This document shows positions 45,067-57,649 of a stretch of DNA of 64,000 nucleotides, piece after piece. The DNA lies in NCBI GenBank assembly GCA_031002005.1, contig JARYHS010009186.1, positions 101,279,992 through 101,343,991 of the forward strand. Direction: 5' to 3'. The notes below the pieces were generated by a model. That model was not told where the DNA came from. It did no database searches and saw only the letters and a program-made list of their open reading frames with translations. The stretch comes from Vandiemenella viatica (Eukaryota > Arthropoda > Insecta > Orthoptera > Morabidae). Every line of letters begins with the position of its first letter. The first letter of the stretch is position 1. The translations under genes were made by a program, and so were the position numbers.

Positions 45067-45999
45067 GCAAATAGTAGATAGTCTTGCAATGTTGTAGGTG
45101 TACACTTTTTTACGTTATAATGATCCCTCAGGTGTTGTTCGCAGTCAGTGTGTGAGTGTGAACAACAGTAATATTATTATAAATACGGAAGTAAGCCTCC
45201 GTCTTTTTGTTACGTTTTGACGACTAAATGGCTATACCATTGTGATGGAATTTTATAAGGAAATCTGTATGAAGGGCACAGGATATTTTTTCCAGTATGA
45301 TTAACAGTTGTAGTCACGAAATTTTGAGACCTTTTCGAATGGTGACAGAAATATGTTGGAAATTGATTCTCTTCAAGAGACGTTTGAGAGTAGAATGATA
45401 TAGTGATAGCTTTCCTGTCATATTATGCCAACTCGGCGTTGTTTGGGACCAATCCTTCATTACCAACAACTCTCTATATTCAATTCTGGCAAAAAAATTC
45501 TTAATCCACGCGTACGAACTAGTATGATATAAATCAGGTGTTACTTGCACATTTTTTAGTATAAAATGACTTGTCTTTATCAAATTTGTACAGCTGCTAT
45601 GGTATCTGTGTGTTATAACATACTAGATAAAGTTAGGGCCTTCCCTCAGACCAAATGGGTGAACTCTTTCCCCCCCCCCCCTCATCTTTGTGTGTATAGA
45701 CAATTTTCAACTTATCTCATATGTATCATTTGTACTATATATGATGTAAAGGGGCCAATAAAAATAAATAAATACAAATATAAAAAACCGCATTTACTAG
45801 ATAACTATTTATTCCAACCCTCTTCACTAAGACACTTTTTCATCAATTCCAATAGATTTTTTCTTAATCAACAAACTTTTATGGCTTACTTGGACAGACC
45901 CAGTGGTACATTATCAATTTGACCTTCCTTGACAATTTCATTAAAAATATCTGCCACGTAGTACTCTAATGAAATTTACATAGATATCCTCTCCCAAAA
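45067..45999. other. AT-rich DNA, no element with defined ends
   Basis: A C10 tract lies at about 45660. Short frames on both strands show no domain. Confidence 0.45.
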
Positions 46000-46210
46000 C
46001 TATTTTGCCAGCCAATACATGTATTGCTTTCTTTTGAGACAAATATTTCTAATGAGGTTGCATATCAAGGGCACCATTAACTTACCTTCCACTGATATCA
46101 AACTAATTTATGTGTAGTTTTCAAACCTATGTGATTGCCCTCTTTTATGGGCCGATACTACCATGGTACTTTTCCAGTCCTCTGGTATGCAGTATGTTTG
46201 CAGACTCAGA
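46000..46210 (-). mobile_element. LINE reverse-transcriptase fragment, inverted
   Basis: On the minus strand TGCATACCAGAGGACTGGAA, TTAGTTTGATATCAGTGGAA and GATATGCAACCTCATTAGAA align with 44190-44340 of the LINE in the right order. It is an older copy, diverged by many substitutions. Confidence 0.75.
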
Positions 46211-47049
46211 CTAAATAATATTTAAGTTAATCAACAATTGTCTTAAAACCTTCTATTTCCTATGTGCCATCTAGCCATGGAAATTTTTAGATGGATCACT
46301 CCGTGGTGCTTTTATATGTGTTTTGAAGGAATGAAGATGCTTCAGAGAGTCTAACAAACATAAAATGGCAAAGGCAGATGGAAGATAGATATGTTTATAG
46401 ACAGATACAAAGTTAAGGATCATTTTCAAATAACAACTATTCAAACTTTTTAATCACTTTCAATGTCCTGATGATAGGAAGAGTGTTGTTTACCTAACTA
46501 TAACATGTTTTAATTGTGATTTGGTCTTGTAGGTAGAGGAATAAAATTACAGAACATAGAATTACTTTACATAAAAAGTAAGTTATTCTTCCATTTCATT
46601 AGAAACAACAAAAGTATGAGGCTAGGTCATTAAGTCAATGCATAACAGAAGGAAACATATCATTTTAAATAAACATTTTTTTTTTTTAATCACAGTCTCC
46701 TCTGAGGAGATATTTAATCCAACTGAAAAACAACAACAGTATTTCGGGCATTGCTCTTACTCATGATGATAACTTCATAAATAAAAGCATAGCCAAAAAT
46801 CAGTGTCTGTGCAGTGGAGTCCTCCTTTTATCAAGACTGGAGAGTGTTGAGTCTACTTCAACTTTCCTCTCAGTAATTATACTTCTTCTATTAGTAGATA
46901 AGGTAACAGTATGAAGAAATAAAAATAATTCTATATGAAGATCATTTACATCCAGCTTTTGTAAAAAAAAGTTTTGTTGAAGATTATGTCTGCAGATAGC
47001 TAGTTTCCTGTTAAGAGTGAAAATTCCCTGAAATAATATTTAGAACGAT
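46211..47049. other. No element recognised
   Basis: AT-rich with poly-T near 46680. Between two LINE fragments. Confidence 0.45.
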
Positions 47050-47535
47050 TCTGAACACCTGCTGCATACCAGATAACTAGCAATATGCCATAGTAGTCCA
47101 GTAGATGAATAGGATAGAAAGTTACAGGCCAATACATTAGACTTTAGAAGTAGGTAAGTTGATGTATATCCTAATATGCAACCACATCAGAAATGTCTGT
47201 GTGGAAAGGAAGTGGTTTCTAAACCAGTAATATGTTTAGAAGAGGGTATTCATATAAAGTTTAGTTAATTTAATTTAATTGTGATGTTTCGAATGCTCCG
47301 GTGGCAATTTCCCTGCACTCCTCTTTCCTGTAACTACCTGCTTTTGCCCTCTACAAATTTAAACTTCAAATTCTTTTAGTTTGGGGGTTAAGTGCATGAT
47401 ATTTATGATGGAACAGGCAAGATAGTCCAAGTTTATAGTGTAGTACTGATCTCTCCAAGGCATTTGATGTAATGAGCCATAAACTGGTAGTAAATAATGT
47501 AAACATCACTGCAGTGGATGAAAAGTGTGACAAAA
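47050..47535 (+). mobile_element. LINE reverse-transcriptase fragments, plus strand
   Basis: Block 1 (47050-47250): GAACACCTGCTGCATACCAG, AGTTACAGGCCAATACATTA, ATATGCAACCACATCAGAAA, GAAGTGGTTTCTAAACCAG. Block 2 (47428-47535): TAGTGTAGTACTGATCTCTC, CAAGGCATTTGATGTAATGA, GCCATAAACTGGTAGTAAAT. They correspond to 44180-44390 and 44465-44560. A 175-bp unrelated stretch separates them. No open frame survives. Confidence 0.8.
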
Positions 47536-47569
47536 GGGAGTGTAGTTAGATAATTTCTTTTCCTGCAAT

Positions 47570-47695
47570 AAAAACTTATTTTAGCTTGTATATTATTCCT
47601 AAAGGGTGATTTTTCATATATAACAAAAATTGATAAATAAGGTATCATTTTAAAGATTAAGTTCTCTGTTTCTGATGCATTATTAATCTGGACTT
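47570..47695 (-). repeat. Single unit of the 167-bp satellite
   Basis: ATAAATAAGGTATCATTTTA then AAGATTAAGTTCTCTG is the inverse complement of the landmark in the 58-kb array. Confidence 0.65.
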
Positions 47696-48189
47696 GCACA
47701 TTGTATTGTTTATTTATAATTCGAAGTTTTGGACCTAGAATTTTTTCACTGGATGCATTGAAATGACACAGGTAACATGATGTCTTTTCCATGACTATTA
47801 TTCTTGCTATTAAATTTTGATACTTCATCATATTTAGTCTGAGGGATAATGCAGAATCAAAAATCATATTTCCAATTATAATTTATTTTTGGTAAACTGT
47901 TCATTACTTTCTGTGGTAATTTATTCAAATATCTGATTCCCTAACCTACAAAAGCAAATTTTCTCAATCCCTTACATCTGAAATCAAGTACAAGCTTGTG
48001 GTCATGGTTATTCCTTCACTTCCATTTACTACTACCTATTCATTGAAGACTCTTTGCCATTATATGCCATATTCACACCCAGCACTCTCCTATTCGATTC
48101 AAACAAATTACTCATTGATTTCCGGATTCGTGCCACCTTCAGTCACTTCTTGGTTATGATAGTTCCTTCTGATTGGGGCAAGCATGCTT
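47696..48189. other. AT-rich DNA
   Basis: Nothing recognised. Confidence 0.45.
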
Positions 48190-48570
48190 CAAAAAATTTG
48201 AAATAAAGCCAATTGGACAGAACATACTAGGCCTGTGGCAGTGATTGTGGGATTGGTTTGAAAATTCCTCATTGGAGAGAGTGATGAAAGAATATACCAG
48301 GGTACATAAGAGATGAGAATTACTAAACTTCAGTCAGATTATTGCTTGAATACTGTAATGTAATTAATGAATCACATTTTTGTATCAAATTCAGGAGCTG
48401 GATGGGGTGCAAAGGAGGGTATTTGTGTATGATAAAGGATTTTGATTGATAGTTATTGAAGACAGCAGGAATGTGAAGAGAGTGCTTGGAGCATACAAGG
48501 TATATAGTGGTGATAGCTATTATTATCATGTACCAATTTATAGAAGATAACAAAGTGCAGAAGATAAAAC
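48190..48570 (+). mobile_element. LINE reverse-transcriptase C-terminal fragment
   Basis: In changing frames LLEYCNVINES and then QELDGVQRRVF are recognisable; LEYC/A...LE-VQRRA is the thumb-region signature of CR1-like LINE polymerases. The fragment is not in frame and has no catalytic core. Confidence 0.6.
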
Positions 48571-48589
48571 AATATTAATCAAATGACAA

Positions 48590-49225
48590 TTTCGAGTGTT
48601 TCAAGCTGTCTTCTGGCAGCTGCTACAGTTGGGTGCAGGGTGATTCAGGCATCTGGATAGTCTTCTGTTTACAGAGTCCATTGTCATGTACTCAGTGATC
48701 TGAGCATTTCCACAGTCACATATCTTCACAGGCACTTCCCTCCCTCCCACTCTCTCTCTCTCTCACACACACACACACTTGTGTGCTGTTGTGTTCACAT
48801 CTCAAGTCCTGTATGAAACTTGTTACCCTGGAATCAAAGTTGCCGAGACTGACAAGCAGTTTGTTGGGTCTTTAAGAAGCTCACAATAGTGTAGACTGTT
48901 GGCTTCTCATCCCTTCCTCCACTGACACATCAAAGTTGTTATTCCTCAGTTTTGTTGCTTCTATATAGGCAGATCTCCTTGAATTAAAGCATTTGCAGGG
49001 CAGGATTCATCCTCTCATTCCGATTACTGAAGCAGCATTGATTTTCCCCACAGATGTGGCAGCAGCATGTTTGAAAGTAGAGGCAGCCAGGATACCAGGG
49101 TAGACCTAAAAATGCCACTCACTGTTCTCATAGCAGCATTAAGCTAGTTGTCAACTTTGGCAGTATGAGCACTATTGAGCCAAGTAAGATAGCAGTATTC
49201 TGCCAGGGCCATAACTGCCCCAAAA
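48590..49225 (-). mobile_element. C-terminal fragment of another LINE polymerase
   Basis: On the minus strand YCYLTWLNSAHTAKVDN, LNAAMRTVSG, WLPLLSNMLLPH and further WRKG, then CDCGNAQ followed by a CPxR-type region. The order AEYCxPVWxxSxHxxxVD, LxxxMRxxSG, LPVLxNI..P and terminal CDCG is that of Jockey/I-type LINE polymerases. Stops and a microsatellite at 48748-48778 interrupt it. It is unrelated to the LINE at 41.4 kb. Confidence 0.65.
48748..48778 (+). repeat. (CT)n(CA)n microsatellite
   Basis: CTCTCTCTCTCTC passes into ACACACACACACAC. Confidence 0.9.
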
Positions 49226-49324
49226 GAACTTACGTACTAGGATTAGCACATGGAAGAGAAGATATTACAATGGCCATAAGCTAGCACTTGATTTCTGGAT
49301 TAAAGAAATGTGAGAACTTTCTTT

Positions 49325-49470
49325 TGTAGGAGCAGAAGTAAGTGATTGGAATGAATTACAAACACAAGTGCTGAGGTAATTTACCAAAAACACTAAAAGG
49401 GTTTAAAATTAAAATTTGTAAAGGGCAAAAGTTGATGGTTGATAAAATTAAATTAAACAGTTTAAGATTT
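49325..49470 (+). mobile_element. LINE 3'-end coding fragment
   Basis: EVSDWNELQTQVLR is followed by FTKNTKRV and further Lys-rich residues; V-x-x-WN-x-LP...V is the usual end of CR1-like ORF2. Together with 48190-48570 it may be one old insertion. Confidence 0.5.
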
Positions 49471-50106
49471 AAAAAACAGCATCAACTGGGAAAGTAGGTG
49501 TGTGGGGAAGATGCCACTGGAGCATGTGTTCTGTCACAATTGGATTACACGGAAATCAAAATTGAAGTGAAGAAACTTTTGTAACCTCAATGTAGTGTTT
49601 CAGATGTATACAAGGACAACAGATGTTGAGCAGAGGAAAACAAAAGGAGAGGTAAGGTGCATCGGGGTTAGTGCGAACCAAAATTTACTTAGTTCAACTT
49701 TAACTGACCCTGAAAAAAATGTTTTTTGAAGCATGAAATATAGGATTCTTTAAAAACTAGTCAGCAGAATTTTCTCCATAAAAACATGTGTTCGAAAATT
49801 TTTATTTTAACAAGTAATTCTACTGTACATCAGCATAGAGTTAATTGCAAAAAGTCTGTTTAGTGCTGATTCTTTTGGTCTTTGGATGGCCTGACATTGG
49901 AAAAAAGTTTGCTGAGTTATACACTTCTTCCTCAGAGATCATAAGATGCGAAGAAAAGGAAAAAATAAACGGAAAATGATTATCAACTAAAAAGCCTTCT
50001 TTATTGGCAAAAAATATTTAAAACTTTAAAAATAAGAACTAAAGTTACAAATTCAACAGACATCCTTCTTACAATTAAATTTCTCTTCTTCGGTATTTCT
50101 TGAGTA
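49471..50106. other. AT-rich DNA
   Basis: Nothing recognised up to the hAT target duplication. Confidence 0.5.
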
Positions 50107-50242
50107 GTTACTCACAGCGGCGGCCCTAGCAAGTTTTTCAGGTGGTGCGAGATCTCATAGTGGCGCCCCAATTAAGCAATCGCTTATTCGTGATAAATGT
50201 GTCTATATAGATAGACTGAAGATAACACACAGGTTTTACATC

Positions 50243-50465
50243 CTACTAATATCATAAATATAAAAGTTTGTTTTCTTGGATGTTTTTACTGTTTCACGTC
50301 GAAACAACTGAACTGCTTAGGATAAATTTGGAATGAGGTATTGGCCATCTACTTTTATCCCAAATAGTAGTTCCCGCGGGATTCGGATACGAATATGTAT
50401 ATGAAAACTTTATGAATTCCACTCGAGCAAAGCCGCAGGCAAAGGATAGTCTTTATATATGATAA
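50243..50465 (+). repeat. Short dispersed repeat nested in the hAT
   Basis: CATCCTACTAATATCATAAA at the start, AAGTTTGTTTTCTTGGATGT, AACAACTGAACTGCTTAGGA, then GAGCAAAGCCGCAGGCAAAG and TAGTCTTTATATATGATAAT. This order (ACTAATATTATAAA, AAGTTTGT, ACTGAAC-GATTTGGAT, GC-GCGGGC-A-CTAG) is widespread in arthropod genomes as a short element; whether it is an RTE tail or Helitron-like is not resolved here. Confidence 0.6.
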
Positions 50466-50859
50466 TAACTCACACCTCGGAAAGATTAGTAGGCCTATAG
50501 GATAGCAGCGGTATGAATTGAGAAGCAACAGTAAAAAGGATTACTATATGTTTGAGAAGATTTATTTAAGCAACTGTGGCAAACACAATGCTCACTTCAT
50601 TTTCACGTCAAATTCACATTTTTAATCATTTTTTAAAATATATAAAAATAGAAAATATATGAAATTAAAAATTCCCACTTTTAATACCGAAAAATAAGTT
50701 TTACCAAAATTTTGCCAGAACCCTCATAGACTAATGTTTAAACAGGTAAAATGCATGTATTTTTTTCCCCAGGTAATACCATTTTCAACAAGCATTTTTA
50801 ATTGTTTTTGCCCCACTCTGAAGCTAATCCTGGCTAAATCCTTGGAAAGTTGTGCAAAT

Positions 50860-52580
50860 AGATTGACCAACGCATTTTCAATTGTATCGATCATATGCTA
50901 AAACACGTTAATTGTAAACAATTCTTCTGTATCTGTTCCTATCTCATTTACGGCTCATACTAAATTAAAATCTTTACTTTCTTCGGCATCTGACTGTTTA
51001 AATAATATGAAACGTTCCAGTCTGAGAATCAATTTCTCTAGCTGTATGTTATCAGAGCCGGTACTCTTCCTCAAATTGCGAGCTGGTTTTCAACAACTAT
51101 GAAGAGTTTGATAAATCCACTTTCAGTCTGCATAGCCTTTGCTTACAATGTTTACTTGTAACAATGTATTATACCAAGTCACCACTGTAATTATGAACAC
51201 AAATTTCTCCATAATATGGCTAAGTGACAAGGCATCTGTTGCTGCAACTGAATAATTCATTTAAGAAGGGCGTCACGAACTGAAGAGTAGTGATAATAGT
51301 GATTACGAACTGTAGCGATTTTAGAAACTCTATTCTTGAAACGAGTTTCGCAAATTGTTTGGCAATAGTGCTTAAATACCACTTCCCATCGCTTTGTTGA
51401 CCGAGAGAATAAAACAAATATTCCTCTAAAAAATCTGGACAAGGAAACCAATTTAACTGATGTTTTGGCGACACTTTCAATTGCCAAATTTAATTACAGT
51501 TATATGGATTAAAAAATGCTCGAATATACTGGTTCCGAATTTTGCTTTGGACACATTTGTTGTCCACCTACCAAATTGGATCCATTGTCATATCTTGGTC
51601 TAGACAATCGTTTATATCCCAATCAAACTTTTGCAAAGTATCAATGATAAACAGGGCAGCGAATCCAGCTACTAGGTCCCAAAGAATCACTTTCCGGATT
51701 GTAAACACATCGAAATACTCACGCACTTAGACTTCGGCTTCATTAGTGTCAACAAAATCAATGTCAAAGAAAATTTTTCGACATGACTTATATCAGGAGT
51801 TCAATTCAGTATGACGGAAAAATATTTAGATGACCCAACCAAAGTCAAAATTTTATTACGAACTTCATTCGTTTTTAACAAATTTGCCAATATAATAAGA
51901 AATTAGTCTCGTTTTGAGCAATACAGCGGAGATGATCCATCATCGCCTGATCATATTTTCGTAGCAGTTGCAATATACCCAGGCAATAGAAGTATTTAGT
52001 ATTTCAGATCCAAAACTTCCTTTGAACAAGACGACATTCATTAGAGGATAGCAACTTACTGTGATTATTCACATTGAAGTTATTTAATGGAAACAAAGCT
52101 TCTATAGGAACTGAGCATGGCGTGATTGTGATCTGTGGAAGTTTCGTGAGTTTTGAGACGCTCTGATTAGTAACTCCAGTCCTTTTTTTCCTAAATAAAA
52201 ATGAGACCTTCTGTTGAATAAACAACACGTAAACAATATACTTTATCTGCAGATTTAGATTAAACAAGCTATCTACTTTTATATGTTTCTCCATGTGGTG
52301 TTACTCTTTGAAAATGCATATTTGAAAAATGATGTCCATGATTTTTATTTTTTTTTATTTTTTTGTTGCTCGAATAATTATTTTATCTCTGCCAGCAGAG
52401 TCAATGAGCGACAATTTTGAAATATCGTAATAATTTGTACTTTGAAAAGGCGACGGTAGTGGTATGTCTTGCATCCCCATTTGTAATCTTTGAACAGCAG
52501 ACGACGTTCCACCCATAGATAAATCTTCTCGCACATGCTGCTCTTTATCATGAGCCTCGTCTGAATAACGTCCATTAAAA
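50860..52580 (-). pseudogene. Decayed hAT transposase (DUF4371/ZMYM type)
   Basis: Minus-strand remnants include, around 51830-51755, a KYFSVILN-TPDISHVEKFSL segment, matching the FSVxADETxDISxxEQ signature of DUF4371 hAT transposases, where the N marks the position of the first catalytic Asp. After it come VREYFDVF, then a DIND-LDQDMTMD segment where family members have C-GQGYD. Further upstream (52380-52570) is a Ser/Pro-rich N-terminal part. Several stops and frame changes. The dimerisation domain is not clearly seen. Confidence 0.7.
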
Positions 52581-53264
52581 ATTTTCTTCCATCTCGTGTT
52601 GAACTAGTTCTGGTGACGACGATTGAGATGACTTCTAAAATAAATTTGCTAGAAATTTTGAAGCTTTCTCAGCTGCGTCTTGGTTTTGTTTTCTTTTTAA
52701 GTATGTGCGCCATACAGATTTTTTTTTTTTTTGATTTTTTTTTAAGGTTATCGACATGTCTGTAAAAGACAGATAAGCTTTATAAATATTTACGAAACCA
52801 CCAACGTTAATTGTAATCACCGAAGATCTACTATGGTAGAAAGAGATAAATAGGTTGAATCTCGTCCCATGCACACGTACCCGCATGTATGAACTTCAAG
52901 ACTACAGCCGAAAAGGCAGGAAATGGGGTGCGGAAGGCGCGACGCGGCATCGGAGGGTGTTAGCTTTGGAACGAGTTGTGATTTTCATGATTCGAGTAAC
53001 TCGAACTGACTCGAGTAACAACTCGAATTTACTCAATTCTATGATGAGATACGACTATGTATTAAGCTGAAATTCTTACTTTTATAAACTCCTCTGGAAG
53101 ATGTGTGTTGAAATAATATATGAACAGCAAGCTGGGTAATTATAGAATTTATTTTTCATTTTTTGCGCAGACGATCTTTTGCTCCAGTTTCGGCGCCCCC
53201 CGTATGACGGCGCCCGGTGCGGTCGCACCGCTCGCACCGCCCTAGGGCCGCCCCTGGTTACTCA

Positions 53265-53821
53265 CCATTTCTTGAAGAGAACGTCAAGTGGGAAAAATAA
53301 AATAAACAAACATACCATTGTCAATAATCATGGAAATTTTGGCAATTCACGCTAGTTTGGACTAATATAATGTTTTTATTATTAGTACCATAATTAGCCT
53401 ACAAGAAGTAAGTAATGTATGATAATTATTCAAATATGAATTATGCTTAATACTAATAAACAACATAAAAATAATAAATTATAAGGAAATATATCCTTAG
53501 ATATTTAATTCTTGGATGATACAAATTCTTAAGTAACTAATTATTAATACTTAAATAATTAAGACTCAAAAAGTGGGCAGTGTAAATCACTCAGCACTCC
53601 CCCAATACCGATTTTTGTGGAGCAAGTGCAGACCAGGGATTAACATCCAAAAATAATAAGTATGACAAATAACTGGACACAGTATTATTTAATAACATCA
53701 TAGGTATAAACTAAGAACGAAAAAGTCTTGAGATCGCTTCATCTAAGGTGAATGATGGCCGATACAGCTCTCTTCCCACAACTCGACACCCCAAATGAAA
53801 TTGCACAGGGTCTATAACTTT
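53265..53821. other. AT-rich spacer between two hAT elements
   Basis: Nothing recognised. It continues the sequence left of 50106 once the hAT is removed. Confidence 0.5.
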
Positions 53822-53829
53822 CAGTGAAG

Positions 53830-54920
53830 GAGTGCTGGATTTCCCATTAGGCTGTATAGGCTCCAGCCTAGGGGCGGCAGCGTTTTAGGGGCGGCAAATT
53901 TCCTAGGGTGCCCGCTTTAGTAGGCTGTCAAATTTGTGTGTGATTATAAACATAATAGAAAAACGTCAAGTATAAATTTTCATTTAAGTGGTGACATCTA
54001 GTAGTGAAGAGAGAAACTATTAATAGAAAAGAAAAATACGTTTACTATCAATTTTCATTTAGGTAAGGGGTGACAGCGAACAATTAGCTAAATTATTAAT
54101 TTAATTCTTCATTAGTTTCCTGACTTTCTATCTTGTTCAACGCAGTCTGTAGCCCGTCGTAAATTTCCGAAGGAAGACTCTATAGACAGAGGTAAGTTTC
54201 TGCTGACAGACTTACATTTCATGATTTCTATAATAAAAGTACTTAAGTGTGATCTAAGATTTCATTGAGTACCGGTATCTGGATGTTGAAAGTCCTCGAG
54301 CTCTCGAAAGTCCTAATTTTATTGAAAAAAAAATCATTGAAAAATCAATGATTTTTGAAACTTAACTCGTCATTTCACAGCTAATAATGAGGAAGCAATC
54401 TCTGTGTAACATTTACCCGAACTTGGATATAGCTCTCCGCATAACACTTCGCACTCCAGCCACAAATTATTCTGGAGAAAGGGGCTTTTAATGGGCCTTT
54501 CCTGCTTAAAATGAGTGAAGAATTACCAGAGATCTTCATTATCTCAAGAAAAACTAAAATCTTTGGCTCTTCTATCCATAGAAGCAGAGATAATGAACAC
54601 CATAAACTATGATGATCTTATAGATGACTATTCCAATCAAAAATCCCGTAGAAAACTATAATTATGTATTACATTTTTTATTTTCTTGTTTGCATTCTTG
54701 TTTCATAATAAACATTCATTTTTCTTGATTCTATTTTATGACTAAATCTGAATACTTTCAAATAATGAAGTCACTCTTAATCTATATCCATTCACATATA
54801 CATATAATCCTTTGCTACCTAATAAAGGTAATACAAATTACTTATTAGTATAAGTATGAAGGAGAAAAGGGCGGCACAAAATGAACAGCCTACACTAAAT
54901 AAAGTTTAAATTCGGCCCTG
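53830..54920 (+). mobile_element. 1.1-kb hAT deletion derivative
   Basis: CAGTGAAG flanks both sides perfectly (53822-53829 and 54921-54928). The left end (GAGTGCTGGATTTCCCATTA, first C changed to G) and the inverted right end (CAGGGCCGAATTTAAAC) are hAT-like, with GGGGCGGCA/TGCCGCCC subterminal motifs. A plus-strand remnant of the transposase C terminus lies inside. Confidence 0.85.
54360..54660 (+). pseudogene. hAT C-terminal dimerisation domain remnant
   Basis: In changing frames the segment reads YPNLDIALRITLRTPATN and SGERG, then LSIEAEIMNTINYDDLIDDY and SNQKSRRK. Y/FPN-x-x-x-ALR-I-L, SGERSFS and LSIE are the signature of the Dimer_Tnp_hAT domain. A deletion after GERG and at least two frame changes break it. 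The N-terminal DDE part is absent. Confidence 0.8.
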
Positions 54921-54928
54921 CAGTGAAG

Positions 54929-56847
54929 ATTATACGCTTAGTGCTGAATGCCATCTGGTGTCAGGAATATGAAACAGCACGTTTCTTGGAACAACGTCTC
55001 ATAGATGGCAGACTAAAAGTTTAATATAAAACCAATTACACCTGACGTACGCACTTTCCCCGACGGACCTTAATGTACATTATCCTCTCTTTTCCATAAC
55101 CTGTAAGAAATATTCCAGTTGTATAAATATTTCAACATTTTATTTTATTCTTGCAACTGACACCCATTAACTTTCTAAACTTGATTCATTGCACAATTTT
55201 AAAAATTACAGAGTCAATTTCAGACGGCAATCGACCCACACAATTCCTTAAGCTTGTTTGCTCAAGAGCTGGATGATCTATGCTTTTAGCGTATTAAAGA
55301 CCAAACAGTGATGAAATAATTATCCTACCACCGCGTTACCTGAGTCTCGAACCACGGCTCTTGCAGTTGAGGAGAAAGTGGCGCCAGAAAAGTCAAACAT
55401 GAATTGCCTTCCTGACACCAATATGGTGGCAGCAAAAGCCAAAATAATGACCCTCATTATCAAATTTTGGGAATTGCTTATCAGTTTATTATAATTGTGA
55501 AATTCATTGTCACAGGCATCTCCTAAAATAGTTGCAATAAATTCATGATGATGTCGGTTATGCGGAGCTTGACATTACACTACATGGGTTTAACACCAGG
55601 GTAACCATCTGAGAGATCAACGTGGCACAAAACTTTGACAGTTTTAATATAGCTGTGCCAATTCTCCTAGACGAAAATTATTTCTAGAAAGTAAATTTAT
55701 GAATCTGGTTTAAACAATATTTCCTTTGAGGTTGCTGGAATTTTAGTGGCCATACAAATGATACTTGCTAGTCAAATTGCAGTTATGAAGTACCTGTAAT
55801 TTATTTTATTAACATAAATACTTGGCGTACGACTGGCCAACTCTAATTTTACCTGGTATTCTGATTACTTACATGCAGCATGGACGTCCAGACACGCTGT
55901 GAAACATCACTGCTGCGACTACAAGCAATCATGAATTTCTTGTGTGGATTCGATGTAGTTCATATTACAGCTAAAAGATATACTTAATTAGTTTTCTGTT
56001 CTCACAGAAATTTGGGTCTTGAATTTAGTAGTTAGAGTCAGTGATTCAGTTAATTTTATGAAATCAATCTTCAATTAAACATACATATACCTCTAAGGTT
56101 TATTATCAAATTTCTCACAGTTACTAACCGAAGCATCTAAAACGAGACTTAAGTGTTAAAAATAACGTACAAAAAAGGCTTATCAAAATGTAAATATGGA
56201 ATTAAACTTATTTACCACATAGTCCTGGTAGGCTCAGCTTATTGATAATGCTTGCTGATACGTATAGAAAATGTCAAACGTTTTGCCAAATACTGCACTT
56301 TCGACATTCCGTGTCCTCGTTGCTCACATCTTTGATGTCTAACGTCAGCTGGAGCCCAGTGTGCATCCAGAGAACCGGAGCACATGCAAGCCGTCAAAGA
56401 TAATGACGCGCGCCAAAAAGAGCACAACTCGTTAGATGCTGGTTGCAGAGCCTTTCCCTGTGAGAACTTCGCGAACTGTTCTACATTCTAATTATTATAA
56501 CCTTCCCGCATGCAAGGTGGGATTAGAGATCGTTCTCAAGATACTTAATGCTGAAATTGTTCTTTGGTTCAGTATATAATTTCGTATCTGGTTGACTACC
56601 CAGTTGCTCTTAAAACTTCAAAGAGCCTCTGTTGGAAATTAGGCGGAAGAGAACTTATGCAATGAAAACTGTTAATAAGAAATTTGTAAAATACAAGGAA
56701 TTAAATGGAAAATTAAAAATATCATTCAAGAATTAACAGAGATTAGAACCAACATAATAGCTGTTAGTAAATATAAAATAAAAATTAGAGAAATAGAATA
56801 AAGTGACAAATATATTTGTATTCCTGGTCGAGTATCCTAAAATCCTG

Positions 56848-56903
<56 letters not shown>

Positions 56904-57649
56904 ATTCGGAAGCAAGCGTTTAGTTACCGCTAATATCAATTAAAAACATACTTTAACCATAATTGAAGTGTATACTGTCAATGATTAGGAAAATTATGAT
57001 AGTAAAGAAAATAATGTATAGATACACTTGTTGAGATATTAAAGAAGAAATGAATTAGAAGATAAATGTCAATTATGAGTGTAGAAGAGCTAGGCGAAAG
57101 AAACATCATTTAAGGAAATAACTGCTAAAACATCATCTATGATATAAGTGAATGCAGACAACAAAATCTTCGCAAACAACAAGAAATTTGATGTCATTAA
57201 CAGATTACCTCGTAAATAAAAAACAAACGATCATCTGAATTATGGTGTTAGAGTTAATCTAAACTTGACTGAGAAAGTGATCACTATCGACTGAAATAAA
57301 AAATCGTGTAACCTCCCAAGGAAATAGTAAGGAAATAAACACCAAGACACTGACAGTAACAAAATAGTGGATAGGATATACAAATATCATTAAATGACTG
57401 TTCAACATTATTGTATAAAAACAGGAACGAACTGAAATTAAACACAAATAAGTAAAATAAAGCAATAGAAGATATGTATAACAATATAATCTAAGCCATG
57501 TTTCAAGCAACTGCGTTTATTTCGAAAGTTAGCTATGAATGTCTTAGTTTTGATGGGGCAGCTGATATTTACCATCTGTGTAACGTGTAGGTTGTGTTCT
57601 GCATGCGAAGTGTATTTTTGTTTGCGAACTATGTGGCATATGAGGTGGA
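54929..57649. other. AT-rich DNA, no gene
   Basis: No element with paired ends was found. The patch at 56239-56450 is slightly GC-richer with a short minus-strand frame and no domain. Confidence 0.5.
56852..56901 (+). repeat. (AT)25 microsatellite
   Basis: An uninterrupted run of 25 AT dinucleotides. Confidence 0.95.

Larger units (their letters stand above)
50115..53256 (-). mobile_element. 3.1-kb hAT transposon, perfect 8-bp target duplication
   Basis: GTTACTCA lies on both sides (50107-50114 and 53257-53264). Ends are CAGCGGCGGCCCTAG and, inverted, CAGGGGCGGCCCTAG with GGTGCGA motifs repeated inside both. The transposase was encoded on the minus strand and is decayed. A different repeat (50243-50465) is inserted near the left end. 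Length and ends suggest a formerly autonomous copy. Confidence 0.9.
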
